From Chloroflexota bacterium (GTDB taxonomy: Bacteria > Chloroflexota > Dehalococcoidia > JAUQQI01): a DNA stretch of 14,216 nucleotides. The notes under the pieces were generated by a model, which made no database searches, was not told where the DNA came from, and saw only the letters and a program-made list of their open reading frames with translations. A program made the translations under genes and the position numbers. This document shows, piece after piece, positions 1 through 7,209 of the stretch; position 1 is the stretch's first letter; each line of letters begins with the position of its first letter. The stretch is taken from assembly GCA_030549955.1 (NCBI GenBank), contig JAUQQI010000023.1:2564-16779 (forward strand), given 5' to 3'.

Positions 1-330
1 GATGCCGACATTCAGGACGTAGCTCCAGACCGGGAGGTGCCGGTCCGGCTGAATCTGCGACCCGTCGACCCCGATGGCCACGTAATCTTCGGGCGGGGCC
101 GGCGGCGACACCGGCGGAAGGGTCGGTCCGGACGGAACGCCGGCAAGCCAGGTCGTCTGCCCGGCCAGGCCCAGGGTCAGCTCCCGCCAGCGGTGGACTT
201 CTTCGTTCGCCCGGCGCAGGGTCTCCCGGGCCTGCCGCCGCCGTTCGTTCAGTCGGGGCAGGTCCTGGTTCTGGAGCAGGCGGAGCCCTTCGGCCAGCTG
301 ACGGCCCAGGTCTCCGAGTTCAAGGGGCAC
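1..330 (-). CDS. nurA: NurA-family DNA repair nuclease, N-terminal part (runs off left edge)
   Basis: This is the first 110 codons of a NurA-domain protein; the rest lies beyond position 1. NurA is a metal-dependent 5'-3' nuclease that usually works with the HerA helicase in DNA end resection. The visible part has a charged, probably coiled-coil N-terminus (about residues 10-50), a proline-rich linker (about 68-81) and then the start of the nuclease core, VAIGVDGSQIQPDRH at 84-98. The Asp in VDGS is the conserved acidic metal-site residue of the family. The GTG start at 330 is preceded by a GGAGG site about 7 nt upstream, inside the last codons of selB, and lies 3 nt after the selB stop, so the two genes are probably co-transcribed and translationally coupled. 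Family assignment rests on the DGSQ-type motif and the N-terminal pattern; the C-terminal half cannot be seen. Confidence 0.8.
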   Translation of the reverse strand, partial: MPLELGDLGRQLAEGLRLLQNQDLPRLNERRRQARETLRRANEEVHRWRELTLGLAGQTTWLAGVPSGPTLPPVSPPAPPEDYVAIGVDGSQIQPDRHLPVWSYVLNVGI

Positions 331-333
331 GTG

Positions 334-2196
334 CTAGCCTCCGGGCCGGCGGATAAGTACCCGCTCATCCCCGACCCGACGGGTTATCCGCCGGTCGTCC
401 AGGTGCTCCATCAGGGCAAGGGCGTATTTGCGGCTGGTGCCAAACATATCCCTGACCTGAGCGACCGTCACCCGGCCGTGCTTTACCAAGTAGTCTACCA
501 CGGTCTCGGTCATCTGCCGGTAGGCCTCAGCCGTCAGAACCACATTTTCGGCGAGCTTAACGACCTTCCCCTGGTCGGCCAGCAGGCCGAGGAGTTCCGG
601 GTCAAGGGGTTCGGTTGGTTGGGGCGAAAAGGGATTGGCGGCCAGCTCCGCCAGGAACCGGTTAATTTTCGACTGCTGTTCGGGCGTGAGCTGCACCTCA
701 AAGTCCGACCGGGCCAGGGTTGTTCCCCGCTCCCGAAGCCGGCCTCCGGCAACAAGCCGGCCGACCAGGGCCTCGAACAGCTCGTCCGGGACTTTCAGGC
801 GGCTTTTAAGCTCCTCCCGGGGGATGCCCGTCCGGAACGGGAACTGGTCGTGGTAGGCTGAGACCAGCTCGAGGCACCGGGTTGTCAGTCTTTCGAGTCC
901 CCCACGGGTCAGCACGAGTTCCGACCCGCCCAGAAGAATCAGCTCGCCGGCCTCGGCCAGCCCGGCCACCGCCCTCCTGACCTGATCCGTGGTGAGGCCG
1001 GACCGCTCGGCGAGCCGGGCGACCAGTACCGGTTCCAACTCGGCGACCAGCTGCCGAATCCGGGCCTCCGGGGAATCCCCGGCCCGGGCGGCCAGGGCCG
1101 CCAGCGTCGGCCCGTGAAACCGGCGGTGACGGCGCGGCGCCGTGTCGATAATCCGGCCGCCCCCTAAGGTCTCGTTCGGCGAGCGGATAATAAAGTGGTC
1201 ACCGGGGACTGCCGCAACCTTCCCCGAAAGCTTAATCTGCGCCCAGCCCGCCTCCCCGGGCAGAAGCTCATCCCGGTCCAGAAGCCGGAGCCGGCCGACC
1301 ACCTCGGCGGCCCCGGTATGGAAGCTCACCTCCATATTGTGGACGACCGGCCGGTCGATATAACGTACGGCCCGGAGCTGGACATCGACGACCTCCGTCG
1401 GCGTGAGCCAGCCCGGCACCGTCACCACGTCGCCCCGCTCCACGTCGGCGGTATCAACCCCGGCCAGGTTCACAGCCGTCCGCCGGCCCGGCCCGGCCGT
1501 CTCGACCCGCTGACGGTGAGACTGCAGGCCCCGGACCCGGCTCCGCAGGCCCCGGGGCAGGACTTCAACCTCCTGCCCGACCCGGAGCGACCCGTCAATG
1601 AGGGTGCCGGTGACGACAGTACCGAAGCCGGCGACGCTGAAGACCCGGTCGACCGGCAGCCGGGGCCGGCCGAGGTCGGGCCGGGGCGGCGTTTCGGCCA
1701 GGACCCGGTCGAGGAGCTCCTTCAGGGCATCGAGGCCCTCTCCGGTTACGGCCGAGACAGCAACCCGGGGGGCGCCGGCAAAAACCGTGCCCTGAACTTT
1801 CTCCGAGACCTCGGCCTCGACCAGCTCCAGCCAGTCCCGGTCCACCAGGTCGACCTTCGTGATGACGATGACCCCTCGTTTAACCTGCAAGAGGTCCAGG
1901 ATTTCGAGGTGCTCGACTGTCTGGCGCATGACACCCTCGTCGGCGGCCACGACGAGCATCGCCAGGTCGATGCCACCGACCCCAGCCAGCATGTTTTTTA
2001 TAAAGCGCTCGTGGCCCGGCACATCGACAATACTTACCTGCCGGCCGCTGGGGAGCGTGAGCCAGGCGAAGCCCAGGTCCACCGTCATCTCCCGCTCTTT
2101 CTCGACCGGCAGGCGGTCCGGGTCGATGCCAGTCAGGGCCTCGACCAGGGTCGATTTCCCATGGTCAACGTGTCCGGCTGTGCCCACCGTATACAT
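334..2196 (-). CDS. selB: Selenocysteine-specific translation elongation factor SelB
   Basis: SelB is a GTPase that carries Sec-tRNA(Sec) to ribosomes paused at UGA codons marked by a SECIS hairpin. The product is 620 aa, the usual size (bacterial SelB is about 610-640). Visible GTPase motifs are G1 GHVDHGKS (8-15), the SelB-type switch I stretch REMTVDLGFA (35-44), G3 DVPGHE (58-63) and G4 TKVD (113-116). Beta-barrel domains follow, then winged-helix domains. The C-terminus contains GTSRKYALALMEHLD and ITRRVGDERVL, typical of the last winged helix that binds SECIS RNA. I chose the ATG at 2196 because it begins at the conserved YTVGTAGHVDHGK stretch and has GGAG about 5 nt upstream; a GTG at 2214 would add six residues. 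It is followed directly by nurA and is divergent from livK. No selA, selD or tRNA-Sec gene is in the window. Confidence 0.95.
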   Translation of the reverse strand: MYTVGTAGHVDHGKSTLVEALTGIDPDRLPVEKEREMTVDLGFAWLTLPSGRQVSIVDVPGHERFIKNMLAGVGGIDLAMLVVAADEGVMRQTVEHLEILDLLQVKRGVIVITKVDLVDRDWLELVEAEVSEKVQGTVFAGAPRVAVSAVTGEGLDALKELLDRVLAETPPRPDLGRPRLPVDRVFSVAGFGTVVTGTLIDGSLRVGQEVEVLPRGLRSRVRGLQSHRQRVETAGPGRRTAVNLAGVDTADVERGDVVTVPGWLTPTEVVDVQLRAVRYIDRPVVHNMEVSFHTGAAEVVGRLRLLDRDELLPGEAGWAQIKLSGKVAAVPGDHFIIRSPNETLGGGRIIDTAPRRHRRFHGPTLAALAARAGDSPEARIRQLVAELEPVLVARLAERSGLTTDQVRRAVAGLAEAGELILLGGSELVLTRGGLERLTTRCLELVSAYHDQFPFRTGIPREELKSRLKVPDELFEALVGRLVAGGRLRERGTTLARSDFEVQLTPEQQSKINRFLAELAANPFSPQPTEPLDPELLGLLADQGKVVKLAENVVLTAEAYRQMTETVVDYLVKHGRVTVAQVRDMFGTSRKYALALMEHLDDRRITRRVGDERVLIRRPGG

Positions 2197-2271
2197 CAGT
2201 CTCCATCCAGGCACCGCCCGTCCACCGCAAGATTTCGAGGCACATCACGGCTTGCCGCTTACCCCAGAACA

Positions 2272-2277
2272 ATTATA
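2272..2277 (-). promoter_or_regulatory. Possible -10 box for selB-nurA
   Basis: A perfect TATAAT reads on the minus strand about 75 nt upstream of the selB start. No good -35 hexamer is seen at 16-19 nt spacing in the GC-rich flank, so this is only a candidate. Confidence 0.35.
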
Positions 2278-2312
2278 AAGGCCCGGCCTGAGCCCGGCTG
2301 AAACCCCGCCCG

Positions 2313-2330
2313 GCCGCGGCAAGACGCGGC
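2313..2330. repeat. GC-rich inverted repeat in the selB/livK divergent region
   Basis: GCCGCG (2313-2318) and CGCGGC (2325-2330) form a 6-bp inverted repeat around a 6-nt loop. It has no T-tract, so it is not a terminator. It may be an operator or chance in GC-rich DNA. The rest of the 270-bp divergent region holds the candidate promoters listed separately. Confidence 0.3.
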
Positions 2331-2359
2331 TTCATCCCGGCCTTCTACGTGGCAAAATA

Positions 2360-2389
2360 TTGCAAAGTACCGCCAGGCTCTGATAAAAT
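2360..2389 (+). promoter_or_regulatory. Sigma70-type promoter for the liv operon
   Basis: TTGCAA (2360-2365) is followed by an 18-nt spacer and TAAAAT (2384-2389), with TG one base upstream of the -10 (extended -10). The predicted start is near 2396, giving a leader of about 70 nt before livK. The 13-nt palindrome CTGATAAAATCAG (2380-2392) covers the -10 and could be a repressor site. A second short dyad, GCAA-N4-TTGC (2352-2363), overlaps the -35. Confidence 0.6.
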
Positions 2390-2466
2390 CAGACAGTATT
2401 TCAAAGGGTGCGGTTCGGGACTTCGGTAGGCCAGAAATTAGTGTACGTTGAAGGAGGCGAGAGGGC

Positions 2467-3738
2467 ATGCGAAAGCTCACCAGGCGTGAGTTCGTGGTTT
2501 CGGTTGGAGCGGTGGGCGTCGGGGGGCTGCTGGCCGCCTGTGCGCCGCCGACGGCCGCGCCGGGGGCTCCCGCTCCCCAGCAGCCCACGGTCAAAGGGAC
2601 CATCAAGATTGCCACCCAGAGTCCCCTCTCCGGCGGGCAGGCCGTTCTCGGCGAGGCCCTCAAGAACGGGGCCCAGCTGGCTGTCGAGCAGCTGAAGAGT
2701 CCGATTGAGAACCTGGGATTCCGGGTTGAACTGGTGGCCTTTGACGACCAGGCGAAGCCCGACGTGGGCGTGGCGAACGCCCGCCAGATTGTCAACGACC
2801 CGGATATTCTGGCGGTGGTGGGCCACCTTAACTCCGGCGTGGCCATCCCGTCCTCAGAGGTCTACAAGGACTACGACCTGACGATGGTTTCTCCGGCCAA
2901 CACTAACCCGTGCATAACTGACCGCAACTACCTGGTCGTCAATCGGGTCTGTGGTCGGGATGATGTCCAGGGGGCAGTAGGCGCTGAGTTCGCTTACAAC
3001 GAGCTCAAGGTGAAGACCGCCTTCGTCATCCACGATAAGACCACCTACGGTCAGGGTGTGGCCGAGTTCTTCCGGGACCGATTCCGCGAGCTCGGCGGGC
3101 AGGTCCTCGGCTTTGAGGGCACGGAGGAGAAGGCCAACTTTGACCCGCTGGTTACCCAGATCGCCGCCGTCAAACCGGAGCTGATCTATTTCGGCGGCAT
3201 CTACGACCAGGCCGGAGTATTCTTCAAGCAGGCAAGAGACCGGGGCCTCACGGCCCAGTTCCTGGGCCCTGACGGCATGGACTCGTCGGAGCTGGCCAAG
3301 ATCGCCGGAACGGCGGTGGTCAATATGCACTACACGTCGGTGGCGGCCCCGCCCACCGTCTACGAGGGCGCCCGGAAGTTCGTCCAGGATTACAAGCAGC
3401 GGTTCGGCAAGGACCCGGAGCCTTTCTCGGCCCAGGCCTACGATTCCGCCGCGATCATCCTGAAGGCCCTCGAGGCGGCCATCAGGGATGCCGGCGGCAA
3501 CAAGCCTACCCGCCGGGCCGTGGCCGAAAAGGTGCGGGCAACCAAGGATTATCAGGGTATCACCGGCGTAATCACCTTCGACGAACGGGGCGACCCGGTC
3601 AAGGCCAGGTACTTTGTGCTTAAAGTTCTTTCGGCCAACCCGGCCGACTGGGCCAAGAACCAGCTGGTTAAAAGCCTGGACCTGGCGCCGCCCAAGCTCA
3701 CGCCCGAACTGATGGCCAAGTGCGGCGTCCGGCGGTAG
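2467..3738 (+). CDS. livK: Branched-chain amino acid ABC transporter substrate-binding lipoprotein
   Basis: This is a periplasmic-binding-protein type I (Leu/Ile/Val-binding family) protein of 423 aa that captures substrate outside the membrane for the LivHMGF importer. The N-terminus has a twin-arginine-like motif (TRREF, 5-9), a hydrophobic stretch and a lipobox LLAAC with Cys25, followed by a Pro/Ala-rich linker, so it is probably exported (perhaps by Tat) and lipid-anchored. The mature domain starts at GTIKIATQSPLSGGQ and shows the family pattern: LAVVGHLNSGVAIPSSEVYKD, YGQGVAEFF and LIYFGGIYDQAG. The start is firm: AAGGAGG at 2451-2457 lies 9 nt before the ATG. It leads the liv operon behind its own promoter. 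Substrate cannot be read from sequence; members of this family also bind amides, urea or aromatic acids. Confidence 0.92.
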   Translation: MRKLTRREFVVSVGAVGVGGLLAACAPPTAAPGAPAPQQPTVKGTIKIATQSPLSGGQAVLGEALKNGAQLAVEQLKSPIENLGFRVELVAFDDQAKPDVGVANARQIVNDPDILAVVGHLNSGVAIPSSEVYKDYDLTMVSPANTNPCITDRNYLVVNRVCGRDDVQGAVGAEFAYNELKVKTAFVIHDKTTYGQGVAEFFRDRFRELGGQVLGFEGTEEKANFDPLVTQIAAVKPELIYFGGIYDQAGVFFKQARDRGLTAQFLGPDGMDSSELAKIAGTAVVNMHYTSVAAPPTVYEGARKFVQDYKQRFGKDPEPFSAQAYDSAAIILKALEAAIRDAGGNKPTRRAVAEKVRATKDYQGITGVITFDERGDPVKARYFVLKVLSANPADWAKNQLVKSLDLAPPKLTPELMAKCGVRR

Positions 3739-3760
3739 ACCGGGTCACCGGGGACGGTTA

Positions 3761-3780
3761 AGGTCCGGCCTAAAGGACCT
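3761..3780 (+). other. Intergenic mRNA hairpin 1 between livK and livH
   Basis: AGGTCC (3761-3766) pairs with GGACCT (3775-3780) across an 8-nt loop, 22 nt after the livK stop. There is no T-tract, so it is not a standard terminator. A likely role is protecting or limiting the livK mRNA so that binding protein is made in excess. Confidence 0.45.
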
Positions 3781-3793
3781 GCCGGAACCCGAC

Positions 3794-3838
3794 GCGGGCC
3801 CGAACCGCGCTGGCATCTGCGGGCCTGGTTCAACCCGC
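3794..3838 (+). other. Intergenic mRNA hairpin 2 between livK and livH
   Basis: GCGGG (3794-3798) pairs with CCCGC (3834-3838), and inside that GAACC (3802-3806) pairs with GGTTC (3827-3831), giving a long two-part stem. It lies in the 165-nt gap between livK and livH and lacks a T-tract. Confidence 0.45.
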
Positions 3839-3903
3839 CCGGTAATCGACCGCGCCGCCGAGAGTGGGCCTGAGATAGGGGCGGGAGTGCTGATAAACTC
3901 TGA

Positions 3904-5067
3904 TTGGGTACGGAGACCGTGACGGGGCAGTTGCGGCTGATTCGGCTTTACCGGGCGGTCGTTTATCCGCTCATCCAGCTCACCGTCTGGTCGGCGGCCA
4001 GTCTGGTCATTATCTCCGCGGTTACCCTGGCCCTGGCCGTCGTCTTTAACCGCCAGGTTGCCGGGGGACTCACCCTGGTGGACTTCGTCGTTCGGACCCT
4101 GCCCCAGGTGGCTATCGACGGGCTGACCATCGGTTTTCTTTACGCGATGATCGCCCTGGGCTACACCATGGTTTACGGAGTCCTTCAGCTTATTAACTTT
4201 GCCCACAGCGAGATTTTCATGGTGGGCGCCTTCGTGGGGGTCGAATTCATGCTCCTGCTAAATCTGCCGCCCGACCAGCCGGTGCAAGGTCTGCTGCTGG
4301 TCATCCTCCTTACCACCCTGCTCGGGATGGCGGCCAGCGGCCTGCTGGCCGTCGGGATTGAGCGGGTCGCCTATCGGCCCCTGCGGCATGCGCCCCGGCT
4401 CGTCCCCCTCATTTCGGCCATCGGGGTATCTTTCTTCTTGCAGGATACGGTTCGGGCCATTGAGGGCCTGGTTAACAACGCTTTCTTCCGCAACTACCCG
4501 TCATTCCCAGCCCTGAATGAGCCGCTGACTCTGGCTTCGGTCACGGTTGCCGGGGAGCCGGTCACCGTCCAGATGCAGGCCAAGATAATTTTGATCATCG
4601 TCGTTTCCTTGGTAATGCTCAGCGGCCTCAACTACCTGGTCAACGCCACCCGCCTGGGCCGGGCCATCCGGGCCGTCGCCCAGGACCAGGCCACCGCCGC
4701 CCTGATGGGGGTTAACGTCGACCGGATCATCATGCTGACGTTTTTAATTGGCGGCGCCCTGGGCGGGGCAACCGGGGTCCTATTTGGGATCCGGGTCGGG
4801 CGGATCGACCCCTATGTCGGCTTCATCCCCGGCATTAAGGCATTCACCGCGGCGGTGCTCGGGGGCATCGGCAATATCACTGGGGCGATGCTCGGCGGCC
4901 TGGTCCTCGGCGTCCTGGAGGCCTTTGCCGGGGCGTACCTGTCGCAGTTCACCGGCGGCGCCTTCGGGTCGGAATACAAGGATATCTTTGCCTTCGCCAT
5001 CCTGATTATTATCCTCATCTTCCGGCCGACCGGCCTCCTCGGGGAGATTGTTGCCCAGCGGGCGTAG
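3904..5067 (+). CDS. livH: Branched-chain amino acid ABC transporter permease LivH
   Basis: This is an inner-membrane permease of the LivH family, which pairs with LivM to form the translocation channel of the importer. The protein is 387 aa, longer than the usual 290-310. The conserved body starts near residue 67 and contains GFLYAMIALGYTMVYGVLQLINFAHSEIFMVGA-type sequence across about 77-109 and later ALGGIGNITGAMLGGLVLG and a C-terminal IFRPTGLLGE motif. About 60 extra N-terminal residues include a predicted membrane helix (about 29-48). The TTG at 3904 is the first possible start, directly after an in-frame TGA at 3901-3903; a GTG at 3919 is an alternative, with GGAG only 3 nt upstream. 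Neither start has a strong ribosome-binding site. livM begins 4 nt after the stop. Confidence 0.9.
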   Translation: MGTETVTGQLRLIRLYRAVVYPLIQLTVWSAASLVIISAVTLALAVVFNRQVAGGLTLVDFVVRTLPQVAIDGLTIGFLYAMIALGYTMVYGVLQLINFAHSEIFMVGAFVGVEFMLLLNLPPDQPVQGLLLVILLTTLLGMAASGLLAVGIERVAYRPLRHAPRLVPLISAIGVSFFLQDTVRAIEGLVNNAFFRNYPSFPALNEPLTLASVTVAGEPVTVQMQAKIILIIVVSLVMLSGLNYLVNATRLGRAIRAVAQDQATAALMGVNVDRIIMLTFLIGGALGGATGVLFGIRVGRIDPYVGFIPGIKAFTAAVLGGIGNITGAMLGGLVLGVLEAFAGAYLSQFTGGAFGSEYKDIFAFAILIIILIFRPTGLLGEIVAQRA

Positions 5068-5071
5068 AAAG

Positions 5072-6428
5072 ATGAATGCGCCGAAAACTCCCGCAAAACC
5101 CCCGGCTCAGGCCCTGCAGCCCTTCGTCACGGTCGGCCTCTACATTCTCGTTTCGACCCTGGTTACCCTGTGGCTTTCAGGGCCGAGCCTGCGGCAGGTT
5201 ATTGGCTATTCCCTCCTGCTGGCCCTTGGCTTTGTTGCCTTCCTGGGCTCCCTGCTGGTACTTTACTACGCGCCGCTGAACAACACCCGGGCTCCTGGTC
5301 CTGGTTGTTCTGCTCCCCATCATGGGGGTGCAGAACACCTTTCTCTTCGAAGTCGCAACCCAGGTTGGCATCTTTGCCGCCCTCGCCCTCGGTCTCAACA
5401 TCGTTGTCGGGTTTGCGGGGCTTCTGGACCTGGGTTACGTCGCGTTCTACGCCGTTGGGGCCTACCTCTGGGCAATTGTGGGGTCAAACCAGGGCAACGT
5501 CGCCTTCGGGACGGAAATTTTCCCCCTGGCCCCGGTCTGGTTCTTCCCGTTCCTGGTGGTCGCGGTCGGCGTTGCGGCAATGACCGGCATCCTCCTCGGG
5601 TTGCCCGTCCTGCGGCTCCGGGGCGACTACCTGGCCATCGTGACCCTGGCCTTCGGCGAGGTCATTCGGGTTGTGGTCAACAACCTGGACAAGCCGATTA
5701 ATCTCACCAACGGGCCGCAGGGCATCCGGGCAATTCAGCGGCCGCCCCTCTTCTTTAAGCCGGCCCTGACAGCCCTGGGCGTTACGGTCGACGACGCGAC
5801 CCTCTATGCCCTCTATTTCTACTTCCTCGTCCTCCTTATCATCGGGCTAGCCGTCGTTATCACCCGGCGGCTGGAAGGCTCGTGGGTCGGCCGGGCCTGG
5901 ACGGCCATCCGGGAGGACGAGCTGGCCGCCCAGGCCATGGGGATCCCCCTGGTCCGGATGAAGCTGGCGGCCTTTGCCGCCGGCGCGTCCTTTGCCGGGG
6001 CGATGGGAATGATTTTCGGGGCAAAGCAGTATTTCATAAACCCCGAAAGCTTCACCTTCATGGAATCGATCGGGGTACTGTCAATGGTCATTGTCGGCGG
6101 AATGGGAAGCATTCCGGGGGCCGTTGTTGGCGCCACCGTTGTAACGGTCCTGAACCTCCAGGTTCTAAAGGGCTTTTCGCTGCTGCTGAACCAGTTGCGG
6201 GGAACCGGGGTGGTGCTCCCGATCATTAACTATCCGCTGGCGCAGTGGCCGACCCAGCTCGACCCGGCCAAGTACGAGCGGCTGGTCTTCGGGGTGCTGC
6301 TGGTCATCATGAGCATCCTCCGGCCCCAGGGAATTATCCCGGAGCGCCGGCATCAGCTCGAGCTGGCCGAAGGGGTGCCCACACCCGCAACGGCGGCGCC
6401 CGTAACGGGAGCTGGCGATGACGACTGA
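5072..6428 (+). CDS. livM: Branched-chain amino acid ABC transporter permease LivM, split by a frame change
   Basis: This is the LivM-type membrane permease, partner of LivH. Two frames are needed to cover it. The first, from ATG 5072, encodes about 73 residues with two hydrophobic helices, ending LLVLYYAPLNNTR. The second, read from about 5292, continues with LLVLVLLPIMGVQN and the well-conserved body: FAALALGLNIVVGFAGLLDL, LRGDYLAIVTLAFGEVIR, VGRAWTAIREDELAAQAMG and IVGGMGSIPGAVVGA, ending after an ILRPQGIIPE motif. Joined, it would be about 451 aa. If the break is real, translation could start only at ATG 5322, which has no Shine-Dalgarno sequence and would cut the first family helix in half. 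I read this as one gene with a single-base insertion (or two-base loss), caused by a sequencing error, a true mutation or, less likely, +1 recoding. Its end overlaps the livG start by 11 nt. Confidence 0.8.
5279..5300 (+). other. Probable frameshift position in livM
   Basis: The upstream reading frame makes sense up to AAC AAC ACC CGG (5279-5290). The downstream frame makes sense from CTC at 5292, and it is blocked by a TGA at 5277-5279 further upstream. Skipping one base in the CCCGGG run joins the two. The upstream frame stays open to 5701 but turns into Arg/Pro/Gly-rich non-membrane sequence after about 5291. Confidence 0.75.
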
Positions 6429-7209
6429 GGTTCTCCTGGACTGCCGGCAGGTGACGAAGCGGTTCGGGGGCCTGGTAGCCGTGAACGGGGTGGATTTCTC
6501 GGTCGAACGGGGCCGGATTGTCAGCATTATTGGACCGAACGGTGCCGGCAAGACCACCCTCTTCAACGTTATAAGCGGCTTCTACCGCCCGGACGGGGGT
6601 GAGATCTGGTTTGAGGGCCGGCGCATCGACGGCCTGCGGCCCGACCAGGTTGCGGCCCGGGGAATCAGCCGGACCTTCCAGAATATCCGCCTCTTCCAGA
6701 ACATGACCGTTCTGGAAAACATCCTGGTCGGCATGCACACCCGGGTCCGGGCCAGTGCCATCCAGGTCCTTTTGAGGTCCCGGGCCTTTCTCGACGAAGA
6801 GCGGGCCCTGGTTGAGGAGGCGTTTCGGCTTTTCCGGTTTATCGGCCTGCGGGCAAACCCGAACGAGCTGGCCAGGAACCTGCCTTACGGGGAGCAGCGC
6901 AAGGTCGAGTTTGCCCGGGCCCTGGCCTCCAAACCAAAACTCATCCTCCTGGACGAGCCGACGGCCGGGATGAACCCCCAGGAGATGGCCGAGACGACCC
7001 AGCTCATCCGCCGGCTCCGGGATGAGCTGGGGATCACGGTGGTCCTCATCGAACACCAGATGCGGGTCGTCATGGGCATCTCGGAGCGGGTAACTGTCCT
7101 CGACTATGGCGAGAAGATCGCCGAAGGGCCGCCGGCCGAGGTGCGAAGGAACCCGAAGGTCATTGAAGCCTACCTGGGAAGGGGTGCCGCCCTTGGTTCA
7201 GCCGATTAG
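6418..7209 (+). CDS. livG: Branched-chain amino acid ABC transporter ATP-binding protein LivG
   Basis: This is one of the two cytoplasmic ATPases that drive the LivHM channel. The 263-aa length is normal. Motifs in order: Walker A GPNGAGKTT (39-47), Q-loop Gln88, LivG-type signature LPYGEQRKVEFARAL (155-169; the usual LSGGQ is replaced by PYGEQ, as is normal for this subfamily), Walker B LILLDEP (175-181) followed by the LivG-typical TAGMNPQE, and switch His213. The ATG at 6418 has GGGAG (6407-6411) 6 nt upstream and lies inside the end of livM, so it is translationally coupled. The C-terminus has the expected GEKIAEGPPAEV and VIEAYLG. Confidence 0.96.
   Translation: MTTEVLLDCRQVTKRFGGLVAVNGVDFSVERGRIVSIIGPNGAGKTTLFNVISGFYRPDGGEIWFEGRRIDGLRPDQVAARGISRTFQNIRLFQNMTVLENILVGMHTRVRASAIQVLLRSRAFLDEERALVEEAFRLFRFIGLRANPNELARNLPYGEQRKVEFARALASKPKLILLDEPTAGMNPQEMAETTQLIRRLRDELGITVVLIEHQMRVVMGISERVTVLDYGEKIAEGPPAEVRRNPKVIEAYLGRGAALGSAD

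Noticed and set aside
37..861. Plus-strand open frame of 274 codons across nurA and the selB 3' end
   Set aside because: It crosses the boundary of two well-supported minus-strand genes and has no recognisable domain.
1195..2301. Plus-strand open frame of 368 codons opposite selB
   Set aside because: It mirrors selB codons (rich in Pro, Arg, Asp), has no motifs and no ribosome-binding site, and selB is certain.
2197..2466. Search for tRNA-Sec (selC) beside selB
   Set aside because: No long acceptor arm, extra arm or CCA-like end could be found in the divergent region.
3794..3850. tRNA-like GGTTCAA in the livK-livH gap
   Set aside because: No acceptor, D or anticodon arms can be paired around it; the bases belong to a simple hairpin.
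5276..5330. TGA at 5277-5279 in the livM body frame read as selenocysteine
   Set aside because: Sequence upstream of the TGA in that frame is Arg/Ser/Pro-rich and not membrane protein, while the other frame encodes the expected helices; a frameshift explains it better.
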